From Dyella sp. GSA-30 (GTDB taxonomy: Bacteria; Pseudomonadota; Gammaproteobacteria; Xanthomonadales; Rhodanobacteraceae): a stretch of DNA of 64,000 nucleotides. The position numbers and the translations under genes are program-made. This document shows positions 18,901 to 33,900 of this stretch, piece by piece. The notes under the pieces were generated by a model. It was not told the origin of the DNA. It worked only from the letters and a program-made list of their open reading frames with translations, and searched no databases. The stretch's first letter is position 1, and every line of letters starts with the position of its first letter. The stretch spans positions 3,821,524 to 3,885,523 of the forward strand of contig NZ_AP027042.1 in NCBI RefSeq assembly GCF_027924605.1. The letters are read 5' to 3'.

Positions 18901-21900
18901 TTGGCGCAGGTGACGTGCCAGGCGGTTGGCTTGCGCATTGAGTTCCGCGTAACTCAACGAGACATCCTCGTACGTTACCGCGATCCGATCCGGTGTCCGC
19001 GCTGCTTGTGCCTCGAACAACTCGTGCAGCATCTGCATACCAGGCTGGACGCCCGCTGAAACCATGCCGGTGTCGTTGAAGATATGGAGCAGCTGATGGC
19101 GCTCGGCGTCATCCAGCATCGGCAAACGGCCGACGGCACAGCCAGGGTCTGCCACAATCGCCTGCAGCAATCGGGTGAAGTGACCGGCCATACGCTCGAT
19201 CGTATGCGCCTCGAACAGCTCGGTGCTGTACTCGAAACAGCCGAACAAGCCCTCCTCGCCCTCGGTCAAGGTCAGCGTCAGGTCGAACTTGGCCGTGGCG
19301 CCCTTGCTCTCCAGCATGGTCATCGACAGGCCAGGCATGGCCATCTCGCCCATGGGCATGTTCTGCAGCACCAGCATCACCTGGAACAGCGGCGTGTAAC
19401 TGGTGTGCCGCTCCGGCTGCAAGACCTCGACCAGTTGCTCGAACGGTACATCCTGGTGGGCATAAGCATCCAGGGTGTGCTGTCGCACCTGCTGCAACAG
19501 GCCGTTGAAATCGAGCGAGAGATCGACTTGGGTACGCAACACCAGCGTATTGACGAAGAAGCCGATCAGGTCCTCGATGTCGGCACGGTTGCGATTGGCG
19601 ATCGGCGTGCCGATGCAGATGTCGCTCTGCCCCGAATAGCGGGCCAGCAGCACATTGAACGCAGCGCACAGCGTCATGAATAGCGTGCTCTGCGTCTGCC
19701 GACCGAGTGCCTGCAGACTGGACACCAACGCCGCCGGCAATGCGAACGGCAACGTTGCGCCGATGTGACTCGACTGCACCGGTCGCGGTCGGTCCGTGGG
19801 CAAGGCCAGCAAACTTGGGCTATCGGCCAGTTGACGCTTCCAGTAGCTCAGTTGTCGCTCGAGCACCTCGCCACGGAGCCAATCGCGCTGCCAGTGCGCA
19901 AAGTCCGCGTACTGGATCGGCAGCTCCGGCAGCGGCAACGGCCGGCCCTCCATAAAGGCTCGATACAGGGCGACCATCTCCCGCGCTACGACGCCCATCG
20001 ACCAGCCGTCCGAAACGATGTGATGCATCGTCAACAGCAACGTGTGATCAACCTCTGTCAACCGGATGAGGCTGGCACGGATCAAGGGACCAGTGACGAG
20101 ATCGAAGGGTTTGACGGTTTCCTCTTGCACGCGAAGCTGCAGCTGCGCCTCTCGCTCCGCAGGCGGCGAGCCGCTGAGGTCGATAACCTTCAGCGCTAGT
20201 GGCAAGTCCGGATGGAAGCGTTGCACCGGCTCATCGTCCACGATCGCAAACACGGTGCGTAGCGCTTCATGGCGGCGCACGATCTCGTTGAGCGTGTAAG
20301 ACAGCGCATCTACATCGAGGCGGCCGGTCAGATGAGCCGTCACCGGGATGTTGTATATCTCGCGCCGGGCTTCGTATTGGTCGAGGAACCATAGCCGCTG
20401 CTGGGCAAACGACAGGGGGAGCGGCGCATCCCGTCCTATAGGCCGGATTGCCGAAGGCATTTCCTGTACGACCGCCAGAGCCGGAGCGGCCCCTTTTATC
20501 GTTGCGGCAAGAGCTTCTACGGTCGGTGCATCGAAGATCGCGCTGACCGGCAGTTCGACGCCGAACTCGGTGTATATCCTGGACATCAACTGCGTTGCCA
20601 GCAAGGAATGCCCGCCTAGCTCGAAGAAGTCATCGTCCATCTCGATGGAGGGGCGTCCGAACAACTCCTGCCAGATAGCGACCATCCGTTGTTCTTGGCT
20701 GGCTTCCAGCGCCGGGGCTTGCTCCTTGGGCAAGGTATGCGCGGGTGGCACGACGGAAGCCGAGGCATGAGGTCGAGTCGATGACAGACCCGCGGCGACA
20801 AGCGTGTCCGGGGCATCCGGATAGGGAACATCGGTCCAGTAGCGCTCTCGTGCGAACGGATACGTCGGCAAGCTGACGCGACGGGGTCGGGCCATGCCGC
20901 CTGCCCCATACAAAGCATTCCAGTCGACGTTAAAGCCTCTTACCCACAGATCGAGCAATTTGCCGAACTTGCCCTTGGCGGCCCAGGCGTGGACGGCGTC
21001 GTTTATATCCTCGTCGCCCGAGAACAGCGCCATGGCTTGGCGCTTGGCCTTGCCTCGGTACACGCCTTCGACGTCGGTCTTGCCCTCGGCATAGGCACGA
21101 AGTTTGAGTCGCAGGTCGTCAAGCGATTCAACCAGCAAGCCCAGCCGCTCCTCCATCACTTCACGACCCACCTGCAGCGTGTAGGCCACATCGGCAAGCG
21201 CCAGGTCGACGGGAGGCGCGATGACCGACAACAAGCGTTGCACCTGCTCCTGCAGTCGATCGGAGTCGCGAGCCGACAGTACGACCATGGCCGGACCATG
21301 TGCCACCCGGCCCGCTTCGGTCGGCACAACATACTCTTCGATCACCAGATGAGCATTCGCCCCACCGGCGCCGAATGAAGAGACGCCCGCTATCCTCGGG
21401 TACTCACGTGCTTGACCGTCAATATTCACCATCGGGCGCGGCCAATCGGCCAGGCTCCGCTGCACGACAAAAGGTGTGTCGGCGAATGGGATGTTCGGGT
21501 TGAGCGCATCGGCGTGCAGGCTCGGCACCAGCGCGCGGTGCTTCATCTGCATCACGACCTTGCTGATCCCCACGAAGCCGCTCGCGCTCTCGCTGTGACC
21601 GATGTTGGACTTGGCCGAACCGATGGCGCAGAACTGCTTGTCCTGGGTCCAGTTTCGGAATGCCCGGGTCAAGCCGGCGATCTCGATCGGGTCGCCCATA
21701 TGGCTACCGGTGCCTTGCGCCTCCACATAGCTGACCGCACGCGCATCGACACCTGCACGCTCCAACGCGTCGCTCACCAGTTGTGCCTGCATGTTCGGGT
21801 TGGGCGTCATGTAGCCATGCGACTTGCCGCCCGAATTGATCGCGCTGCCCTTGATCACGCCATAGATATGATCGCCATCGGCAACCGCGCGCTGCAGCGG

Positions 21901-24900
21901 CTTGAGCACAAGCGCACCCACGGCCTCGCTATCCACAAAGCCATCGGCATCGGCGGCAAATGGCTTGCATTGGTTGTCGCTCGACAACATGGTCAATGCC
22001 GACAGACCGATCATGTGATCCGGCGTAACGAGCAGATTTACCCCGCCGGCAATAGCCACTTCGCTGTCGCCGCTGCGCAGGCTTTCGATCGCCAGATGCA
22101 CCGCCGTCAGCGACGACGAGCAGGCGGTATCGACCGCCATGCTGGGACCCTGGAAGTTGAGCAGATAGGAAATGCGGTTGGCGATCGACCAGAAGCGTAC
22201 GCCGGTGGCGTAGCTCTCATTCAGGACGCCGACGAATGTGCCGATCTTTCTGCTCTGGCACAGGCCCTCCGGCGTATAGCCGGCGTCTTCGATACTCGCG
22301 TAGACCTCCTGCATGAACAGCCGTTCTTGCGGGCTGATCAGTCGCGCTTCGCCAGGCGTGATGTTGAAGAACAGTCGATCGAAGCAATCGGCGTCATCGA
22401 GCAGGCCGGCCCATTTGCTATAGGTCTTGCCGGGCTGCTGCTTCTGTTCGTCGAAAACCAGGCTGTTGTCCCAGCGTTCCAGTGGTACTTCGGAGACGCT
22501 GCTACGTCCCGCGACAAGGTTGTCCCAGAACTGATTGACGTCGGCAGCACCGGGGTAACGCCCGGAAAGCCCGATGATCGCGACGTCGAACCGTGTGGCG
22601 GCCGCAGGAGCACCTGCCTGCACCGCACCGGACCGTTTCCAACCGCGTGTGCGGCGGAGCTTCTGCGCCGGCACCGGTGCCGATACCGGCACTGAGGTCG
22701 CCGCCACCGTAACGGTGGCGGGAGATGCACTACGCACCACTTCCAACTGCGGTGCCAGCAATATCGCGTGTTCGCGCAGCAAGTAATCGACCAGGCCAGC
22801 CAATGTCGGATACTCGAAGAAGATCGTGGGCTTCAGTTCGAGTCGATATTGGCGATTCAGGGCGTTGCCGAATTCGGTCAGCGTGATGGAGTCGAAACCG
22901 TATTCCATCAAGGGCGTCTCGCCATCGATGTCCTCCGGTTTGACCTTGATCAGCGAAGAGACCGTCCCGACAAGTGCACGCTTGAGTTTCTCCGGCAGCG
23001 TCTGATCGGCCTGGCTTGTCGTCGCATCGCGCTGATCGACCGCGGCAACCGGCAATGCCGGGGCAGCCTCCTGCGGCTTGCCCAGCAGTACGTGACGGAT
23101 GCGCGTGGCTTCACCGGCAACGACCACAAGCTGGTTCAACCCACTGGCCATCGCCTGTTTCAAGGCCCGTACGCCACTGTCGCTCGCCAAGGCCTGCATG
23201 CCCAATTGCTGAGCCAGCATGTCACGCGTGGCGGCATCCACCTGCATGCCACCCTCATCCCATAGCGGCCAGTTCACCGACAGCGTGCGCCCGTGACGCA
23301 GACCCTGCGCGACCAGATCGCTGCGATGGTGCGCGAAGGCGTCCATAAAAGCATTTGCCGCCGCATAGTCGGCCTGCCCCACATTGCCCAGGGCGCCAGC
23401 TATCGACGAAAAACAGATAAAGCAATCCAGCGCCATGTCACGGCTGGCTTCGTCGAGATTGAGGGTGCCGGTCACCTTGGCGCTCAGCACCTCGCGCAGC
23501 TGTTGCTGCGTTTTCTTGACGATAAAACCATCCCGGACCACGCCGGCACTGTGGATGATACCGTCCAGGCTCTCGAACTCTTCCGGAATGCTGCGTACCA
23601 GCTGCGTCAAGGCAGCCGCGTCGGTGACATCGACGGCGTGATAGCGCACGACGGCGCCGAGCGTTTCCAGTTGGCGAACATTGGCCTGGATGCGATCGTT
23701 CAGCGCAGAACGACCGGTCAGGATCAGCACAGGATTCCGAACCTGGCTTGCTATGTCGCGCGCAAAGATCAAGCCCAGGCCACCGGCGCCGCCCGTGATC
23801 AGGTAAACGCCCTGAGACTTCCACGGTGAGCGCGCTTCGCCCGCTTCCGTGTATTCAGCCCAGCCAGCAACCTGGCGCTCTCCATGGACGTAACGCACGT
23901 ATTGCGCATCGCTACCGCGGTTTTCCAGCACTGCCTGGACGATGTTCTGACCTGCCTCGACACAGACAAGCTGACCGGTAATATTCGGATTTTCCAGCTG
24001 CGCGGTGCGCAACATGCCCGCCAGACCCTGCAGCATGTCTCGATCACGCACCACGACCTGCAGCAGCCGCTTTCCGGACTGCCCATTCAACATCTGCAGC
24101 TGTTCCAGCAGGACATTCGCCGCTGCACCAAAACGTCTGGCAACATCATTTTCAGCCGTCAACCGCACGCAAACTACGCCCGGTAATTGACGTTCCACAT
24201 CATCGGCGTCCACACCCAGCAGCACGACATGCCGCACATAGCCAGGATCGGCTACTTCAGCGGCCGAAAGCGGATTCCACGCAGGGCGGAACAACAGTGT
24301 CTGGCTCAATGTATCGGCCGCGACCCTCGGTTCGGCGGGCCGCTGCGCGACAGCAGCCGTCATCGGCCTCAGGCTGAAGCGCCCGAAGCGCACGCACACC
24401 TTCCCATGCTCGTCGCAAAGATCGATATCGAGCTGCTGCACCGCGTCGCCCGATTTGCTGCCGGCGCTATGGCGCACCACGGCCCACATTGACGACGTGC
24501 ACGGATGCAGCACATCCAAGGTACCCAGGGCGAACGGCAACATCGGCGTCAACTCGATCGCCGGGCCTATTTGTAGACCCAGCGTCGCTTGCAGCGCCGC
24601 ATCCAGCAAACTCGGGTGCAATCCATAACCCTGCGTCGGAGCCGATTCGGGCAACACAATGCGAGCCAAAGCTTGAACCGGCCCGACAAGCAGGTCACTC
24701 AGCCCCTGGAACGTCGGGCCATAGCGCAGACCCATCTGCTCGAACAGTGCATAACACTGGGGACCATCCAGACGAGAAACGACACACTTCTCCCGTAGCG
24801 CAGCAAGGTCGTGCAGCGTAGAAACCACAGGATTGCCGTTCGCGATCACACCCTGGCTATGGATCACCGGCTCGCCATCTTCGCCGTCGCTATAAATCTC

Positions 24901-27900
24901 GAACGGCAGTTCACCGCTGTCTTCGGGATAGAGCGCGATATGAAGATCCAACCCGCTGCTGCCAACGATGATTGGACGTATCCAGGCGATGTCTCGCAGT
25001 TGCAGTCCGTTATCTTCGCCGAGCGCTTCGCGCGCCGCGCAACGCGCCATTTCCAGTTGGGCCACACCGGGCAGGATGTGTGCACCGCGTACCACGTGAT
25101 CGGCCAGGAAAAACTCCTCACCGGTCAGATGCGTGCTGAAACGAAGCCCGGCCACATCGGAAGTGTTCCGGTGCAGCAGCGGGTGCAATGCCATGCCGGC
25201 AGCGGATGGGACAACCGCGCGCTCGTCGCCCGTCTGTATCCAGTAGCGTTCACGCGCGAACGGATAGGTCGGCAGACTTATGCGGTGCGGCCTGGCACTA
25301 CCGTAGAGCTTCGCCCAATCGATCGACAGGCCCTTGACCCAGACATCGAGCAGCTTGCCAAGCTTGCCTTTCGCGATCCAGGTGTCGACCGCGGTGGCGA
25401 TTTCCTCGTCGTCTGCAAAGGCGGACAATACTTCCCTGGTCCGTTTCGCTTGTCCCCGATACAGCTCATCAATCCCAGTTTCGCCTGCTACATAGGCACC
25501 GAGCTTTTCGCGCAGCTCCTCCAGCGAGCTCACCATCAATGCCAGGCGCTCGTCCATCGCCTCGCGACCTACCTGCAACGTATAGGCCAGGTCGTGCAGC
25601 CGCAGCGTAGCGTCTTCCTGTCGCGTGGCCAGGAACGTGCGCAGCCGATCCACTTGCTTGCGCAGTCGCTCCTCGCTGCGGGCCGACAGCAATACCAGCG
25701 CGGGGCCAGTGCTGAACGCGGCAGCTTGCAGCTGCGGCTCGTATTCTTCGATCACCACGTGCGCGTTCGCACCGCCCGCGCCGAACGAAGAAATGCCCGC
25801 GGTTCGTGGATAGGCCCGCTTCACGGCGCCCTGCTCCAGTATCGGTCGTTCCCATGGCGACAGTGTCTGCTGCACGACGAACGGCGTGGCCGCGAAATCG
25901 ATATTCGGATTCAACACACTCGAATGCAGGCTCGGCGCGAGTTGTCGATGCTTCAACTGCAGCAGCACCTTCGTCACGCCCGCGATGCCGGCCGCGCTTT
26001 CGCAATGCCCGATATTTGACTTGGCCGAACCGATCGCACAGAACTGACGGTCCTGCGTCCACTGGCCGAACGCCTTGCTCAAGCCCGCGATTTCGATCGG
26101 ATCACCGAGGCTGGTGCCAGTACCGTGCGCCTCGATATAGCTGATCGAGCGCGCATCCACGCCACCTTCGCGCAGCGCACGCTCGATCACCTGCGCCTGT
26201 GTGTTCGGATTCGGCACGGTGTAACCGTTGGTCTTACCACCATGGTTGATGGCGGTTGCCTTGATTACCCCGTAGATATGGTCGCCATCGGCGATGGCCT
26301 GCGAAAACGGCTTGAGCAGGACCGCACCCACGCCTTCGCCCGGCACGTAACCTTCGCCACCTTCGCCGAAACTCTCGCAGCGTCCCTTGCCGGAGATGAA
26401 CTTGCCCTGGGCCAGCATCAGGTACTTGTTCGGATGAATCGACACGTTCACACCGCCGGCGATAGCCACGGCGCAGTTCCCACGTTGCAGACTCTGGCAG
26501 GCCAGGTGGATTGCCGTCAGTGACGAAGAGCACATAGTGTCCAGCGCCAGGCTGGGGCCGTTGAAATTGCAGTAGTACGAAATGCGGTTGGCGATGGACG
26601 CGGCAGTGTTGGACACCGACACATTCTGTCCGCGCGCCTGTGCCTGCGCTCCGTACAGTTGGTATTCCTCATACATCACACCGACGAACACGCCAACGCC
26701 GCGCTCCTCGGCCACGTTGTCCCGGGTATAGCCTGCGTCCTCCAGGGTGGCGTGCACGCATTCCAGGAACAGCCGCTCCTGCGGATCCATCAACTCCGCT
26801 TCGCGCGGAGATATGTTGAAGAACAGCGGGTCGAACTTGTCCACCTCATCCAGGAACCCGCCCCACTTGCTGTACGTCGTCCCCAGCTTGCTGCGATCGG
26901 CGTCGTAGTAACGGTGCCAATCCCACCGCTCCGGCGGGATCTCCGTGATGCTGTCCTTGCCTTCGCTCAGGTTTCGCCAGAACGTCTCCACATCCCCAGC
27001 CTGTGGATAGCGCCCCGCCAATCCGATGATCGCGATCGCATCCTGCGCAGGTTGCACATGACGCGATGCAAAGCGCGATCGGTTTTGGAGGATCGAGGTA
27101 CCCCTCCTCTGGTTAACGGGTTTCGCCGCGGCTACCGGTGCGGCAACGATCGCCTTCTCGCCAAGCAGGTCGAGCAATATGGCCTGATGCTGCTTCAAAA
27201 AGTAATCGGACAGCGCTGCAAGCGTCTGGTATTCGAAGAACAAGGTCTTCGGCAGCGAGCCAAAATCCTTTTCCAGCTTGGCAGTCAGATCCATGATCAT
27301 CACGGAATCGATGCCGTAAGTATCCAGCTGCGCGCTCGTATCGATCTTGTGTGCCGGCAATTTGAGCGTTGCCGACAAGGTGCGTGCCAGATGGCGTATG
27401 GTCTTTTCGCGCAGGTCTTCCGATGTCCGTTCCGTGTTATCGGTCTCGACGACAACGGTAGCGGGTGCCACCGGTGCATCCGCCATCGAAAGCGTCGCCT
27501 TGAGACGATGCAGCAAGCCTTCGACCACCAGAACCTGGGAGGAATCGCTCCTCAATGCCTGTGCCAGCGCCGCGGTGCCAGTGGCCGTGGGCAATGGTGC
27601 CATACCGATGTCCCGCAACAGATACGAGCGCGTGGCGTCGTCGACCTGCATGCCACCTTCGGCCCATAGCGGCCAATTGATCGACAGCGTGCGCCCCCGG
27701 CGTCGGCCCCGACCAACGAGGCCACTGCGGTAATGAGCAAACGCATCCATGAATGCATTGGCTGCCGCGTAGTCTGCCTGCCCCACATTGCCGATCGCGG
27801 CGGTAATGGAGGAGAAGACGATAAAGCAATCCAGCGCGATATCTGCACTCGCCCCGTCCAGGTTCAGCGTGCCGGCTACCTTCGCACTGAATACCTCATG

Positions 27901-30900
27901 CAACTGCTGCCGGGTCTTCTTGATCAGGAAGCTGTCACGCAGGACTCCGGCGCTGTGGATGATCCCGTCAAGGCTTTCGTACTCTTCCGGAAGGCTGTGC
28001 ACCAGCTGAGTGATAGCCGCCTTGTCGGCGACGTCGACTGCGTGATAACGCACGACGGCGCCCAGGGTTTCCAGCTCGCGTACCTTGACCTGGATACGTT
28101 CGTCCATGACCGATCGCCCGGTCAGGATCAGCGTAACTCCCTTCGCCTGTCGCGCGATGTCGCGCGCGAAGATCAACCCCAAACCGCCTGCGCCGCCCGT
28201 AATCAGGTAGACCCCATGTGCCTTCCACGGTGCAACCGTCTGCGTCGCCTCCGGCAGCTCCGCCCAACCGCTGACCTGACGCATCCCATCGGCATAACGT
28301 ATATGCACCGCAAGACTGTCGCGATTCTGCGCCAGCGCTTGCGCCACATCCTGACCCGTTTCGACCTCGATAAGCTGACCGACCAGACGCGGGTTCTCCA
28401 CCTGCGCCGTACGCAGCATGCCGCCGAGGCCGGCTAGCAGAGCGCCTTCGCCCTCGCGCGGCACAACCAGCTGGATCAGATGTTGTCCAGGCTGGCTGTT
28501 CAAGCCCTGGAGGAGTTCCAGCAGCGTGACGGCTGCCGCTTCGTAGCCTTGCGAAGGATCACCGCCAAAAGGTAGACAAATCGCTTCCGGCATCTGCGCC
28601 TGCAAGCGATCCGCGTCGTCTGGATTCACACCGCACAGCAAGACTCGGTGCTGAGCGAACATGCGAACGGCAGCATCATTTGTGATGGGTTGCGTAAACC
28701 AAGACGGACTCACCAACAACGTCTGCAAGGCCTTGTCCGACCCGGTGACACCCGTCGTCAAACGCAGTTCGAGGCGATTGAAGCGCACACATACTGCCCC
28801 CTTGTCATCGCAAAGGTCGATATCGAACATTCGCGACGTACCGCCCATGATGTCGCCAGCGCTATGTTGCACAACTGCCCATGCGGGAGTACCAGGCGTC
28901 AACACCTGCAGCGATCCCAGCGTGGCAGGCAGCCACAGCGCATTCGCCTCATCGGCCGCCAGCATCAGCCCCAGCGTGGCCTGCAGCGCCGCGTCCAGCA
29001 GGCTGGGATGCAGAACGTAATCTTCTTGCGTCGCTTGAACAGCCGCCGGCAGTACGATCTTTGCCAGCGCATGCTGCGGGCTCGCGTGCAGCTCGCTCAA
29101 ACCCTGAAAGCCGGGGCCATAGTCCAGGCCAAGGGTATCGAATGCGGCATAGCACTGCGCAGCGGCCATGGACGAGGTGCATTGCTCGCGCAAGGCAACA
29201 AGATCGTGCATTGTCTCGGCGACAGGCTGCGCATCATCAATGGCAACCACCGACCCCTGGCTGTAGATCACGCTATCGCCGTCTTCGGCATCACGATAGA
29301 TTTCGAAACGGATCGAGCCGCCTTCTTGCGGCATCAGGGCAATATGCAGGTCAAGCCCGTCCGTATCCACGACCACCGGACGAAGCCAGGCGATGTCCAA
29401 TAACTGCAGCGTGCATTCGTCTTCGATCGCTTCGCTCACGGCGCAACGCGCCATCTCCAGTTGCGCCACGCCGGGCAGGATGCGTGCGCCACGTACCACG
29501 TGATCGGCCAGGACAAATTCGTCGCCGCTGAAATGCGTGCTGAAGCGCTGCACCGAGAAGCTCGATGTGTTCCGATGCAGCAGCGGATGCAGCGTCTTGT
29601 CGATGCCCGATGCGCTGAGTGGACGATCGTTGCCGACCTGTATCCAATAGCGTTCGCGCGCGAACGGGTATGTCGGCAGGCTGATCCGGCGCGGCTTCGT
29701 CTCGCCATAAAGCTTTGTCCAATCGATCGACAGTCCCTTCACCCATAGATCGAGCAGCTTGCCCAGTTTGCCCTTGGCCATCCATGCATCGACGGCGGCG
29801 GTCATGTCCTCGTCGCCGGCCAGCGCACCGAGCGCCCCCTTTGTCTGCTTTACCTGGCCCCGATACAGTTCCTCGATACCCGTCTCGCCGGCGCCATAAG
29901 CACTCAGTTTCGTACGTAGTTCGGCCAGCGAGCCGACGACCAGGCCCAGCCGCTCCTCCATGGCCTCACGTCCTAGCTGGAGCGTGTAGGCGAGGTCCAA
30001 CAAGTCGATAGCTGCATCCGAAGTGATGGCTTCAAGCAGCCGCTGTACTTGTTCGCGCAGCCGGTCTTCATCGCGAGCCGACAGCACGATCAGGGCCGGC
30101 CCCGGTATCGCCCGCGGTACGGTAGCTGCAACGTACTCCTCGATAACGACATGCGCATTGGCACCGCCCGCACCGAACGAGGAGATGCCTGCGATGCGCG
30201 TGCCATCTCGCGCCGGCCTCGGCCAGGGCGCGAGCTCCTGCTGCACCACAAAGGGGGTACCGGTAAAGTCGATGTTCGGATTGAGCACGCTCGAATGCAG
30301 GCTCGGTGCCAACTGGCCGTGCTTGAGCTGCAGCAGCACCTTGGTCACACCGGCAATGCCGGCAGCACTTTCGCAGTGGCCGATATTCGACTTGGCCGAA
30401 CCGATCGCGCAGAACTGCTTGTCCTGCGTCCAGCCTCGAAACGCCTTGGACAATCCGGCAATCTCGATCGGATCGCCCAGGCTGGTGCCGGTGCCATGCG
30501 CTTCGATATAGCTGATCGAACGCGCGTCGACGCCCCCTTCGCGCAAGGCTCGCTCGATCACCTTGGCCTGAGCATTGGGATTCGGCACCGTGTAACCGTT
30601 GGTCTTGCCGCCATGATTGATCGCAGTGGCCTTGATCACCCCGTAGATATGGTCGCCATCGGCAATCGCTTGCGACAGCGGCTTAAGCAGCACTGCGCCC
30701 ACACCTTCGCCCGGCACATAGCCTTCGCCACCTTCACCGAAACTCTCGCAGCGGCCCTTGCCGGAAATGAACTTGCCCTGGGCCAGCATCAGGTACTTGT
30801 TCGGATGCACCGACACATTCACGCCACCAGCGACCGCTACCGAGCAATCGCCACGTTGCAGACTCCGGCACGCCAGATGGATCGCCGTCAGCGACGACGA

Positions 30901-33900
30901 GCACATGGTGTCCAGCGCCAGGCTGGGGCCATTGAAATTGCAGAAGTACGAAATGCGATTCGCTACGGATGCAGCACTATTGAGCATCGCAAGGTTGTTC
31001 CCCCTAGCCTGCTCCTGCGCTCCGTAAAGCTGGTACTCCTCGTACATCACGCCCACAAACACGCCGACGCTACTGTCCTCGGCCACGTTTTCACGGGTAT
31101 AGCCGGCGTCCTCCAGCGTGGCGTGCACGCACTCCAGGAACAGTCGTTCCTGCGGATCCATCAGCTCCGCTTCGCGTGGCGAGATATTGAAGAACAGCGG
31201 ATCGAACAGGTCGACGCCGTCGATAAAGCCGCCCCACTTGCTGTACGTCTTGCCGGTCTTGCTGCGATCCGCGTCGTAGTAGAGCCCATGATCCCAGCGC
31301 TCGACGGGAATCTCGGTAATGCTGTCCTTACCCTGGCTCAGGTTGGCCCAGAACTGTTCGAGATTGGCGGCCTGCGGATAACGTCCCGCCACACCGATGA
31401 TGGCAATCTCGCCGACGTCCTTGCCTGCCATCGGGCTGAAACGTTCGATATCGCCGAACTGGGCGCTCGCCTGTTGAAAGCCACGCTCGTTAGTGCCAAA
31501 GCGCGGGCGGCGTGAGGCTGACGTGGTAACGACCGGCACGTCCTGCTCGGAGGGCGATGCAGGTTCGGGCGCATCGTAAGGAGTATCACCGAGTACTTCG
31601 CTCAGGCGCGCACGGTGGTTTTCCATGAAATGGCCAGCCAACGCTGCAATCGTCTGATATTCGAACAGCAACGTCTTGGATAGAGGACCGAAGACTTCTT
31701 CCAGGGTTCGGGTCAGGTCCATCACGAGGATGGAGTCGATGCCGTAGGCCTCCATTTGCGCGCGTGCATCGATGCTATGAGCCGGACGCTTCAGTGCGCT
31801 CGACAGCAACCGAACGAAGTAACGTATCGCCTTTTCCTGCAGTTCGTCCGTCGGCGCGCTCGATGTGAGCGCTGCCCGTACCACCTCATCGCGCTGCGGC
31901 GAAACCGCTTGTACCGGCTCAGCAGATTCCTTTTGCCCCGCGGTGCGCGCACAAAACTCGCTCAGTCGAGCACAGACCACACCCGTGTCGTCGCATAGAT
32001 CGATATCGAATTTCTGCAGAACATCAGCCGAGGTTGAACCGGTACTACGACGTATCACTGCCCACATGCTATCGACGCAAGGACTCAGGATATCCAGCGA
32101 GCCCAGTGCGAACGGCAACATGGACGTTGCCTCGTTCCAGTGGCCGGCATCATGAGCCTGAAAACCAATCGTCGCCTGCAGTGCCGCGTCGACGACGCTG
32201 TGATGAAGAACATAGCCCTCGTGGATAGGCTTGATTGCGTCAGGCAACGTAATCCGGGCCAGTGCCTGTCCTTGCCCGATGAAAAGTTCGCCCAAGCCAC
32301 GATGCGCTGGGCCATAGTTCAAACCCATACGGTCGAACGCGGCATAGCATTCGGTCGCATACAAATGCGCTTGCGCACATTGCTGACGCATGACGTCGAG
32401 GTCGTGCGTTTCCCTGGCACCGGATGTCGTATCGATCAGGCGGACGACTGAGCCTTGACTATAAACCTGGGCTTCATCGCCATCCGCGTTGTCGTAGAGC
32501 TCGAAACTGTATTCGCCGGCACGTTCGGGGAACAGCGCGATATTCACATCTAGCGGTTCGGAACTGCCCACCACTGGACGAAGCCACACGATGTCTTTCA
32601 GGCGAAGCTGGCCGTTGGCGGCAATCGCATGGGCCGCCACGACACGTAGCATCTCCAGTTGCGCAGCGCCCGGCAGCGTAGGCACACCTTGCACCACGTG
32701 ATCGGCGAGAAAGCTTTCCTTGCCGGTAAAGCGGCTGCTAAAGCGCAAGCCCGCCATCGTCGAGGTATTGCGATGCACCAGCGGATGTATTGCAGCCGGT
32801 GCCGACGCTGACAACCAGGGCTTGGCCTCGACCCAGTGCTTTTCCCTGATAAACGGATAGGTTGGCAACGCCAGCCGGCGATGCTTGCCCACCTCGTGCA
32901 GACTCGCTCCATCGATCGCCTGCCCGTCGACCCACGCCTGCGCGATGGCGTGCAGATTTCCATCGATCAGTGTCACGGGTTCGGTTTGAGCGAGCTTCTC
33001 CGCCGACAGCTCGCCGACGAAGACACCTTGCGCCTGCCCCGTCAGCCAGTCTTCCAGCTGCGCCTGCAACGCCTCGAACGAATCGACCACCAGGGCGAGG
33101 CGCGCCGCCATCGCCTGCCGCCCCACCTGAAGCGTATAGGCGAGATCAGCCAAGCTGGCATCACGCATCTCCGGCGAGGCGATGGCCACAAGCAACTGCT
33201 GCACCCGTTCGCGCAACACTGCCATCGTCTTGGCGGACAACACCACCAGAACCGACTCGGGTGCCGCTTCGCTTGGGGTGGCCTCGACGGGCTCGACATA
33301 CTCCTCGATCACCACGTGCGAGTTCACGCCACCGAAACCGAACGAACTGATACCGGCACGGCGCGGCAGGGCTACGCCGCGGTCGTCGACCTTGGCCGGC
33401 CACGGTTGCGCCTTGTCGACAATGAAGAACGGGCTGTCGTCCAGCGCGATACGCGGATTGAGTTTCTGATAATGCACCAGCGGCGGAAACGCCTGATGCT
33501 TCATGCACAGGATCGTCTTGATCATGCCGGCCAGGCCGGCCACCGATTCGAGATGCCCGATATTGGTCTTGACGCTGGCGATACCGCAGGCCTGTTCGTT
33601 CAAGACTTCGCCGCGATCGGCCGCGACGCGAGCGAAGGCCAGCTTCAACCCCTCCACTTCGATCGGGTCGCCCTTGGGCGTGCCGGTACCGTGCGCCTCG
33701 ACGTAACCGATACTGCTCACGGGCACATCGGCCTCACGCAAGGCCGCGGCAATCACGTTCGACTGTGCCAGCGAACCGGGATAGGTCACCGTGCGGGCAC
33801 GGCCACCGTGATTGACCGCGGTGCCGCGTAGCACCGCGACGATCCGATCCTTGTCGCGGATCGCCGTGGCGAGCGGCTTGATCAGCACCATCGCCGCGCC

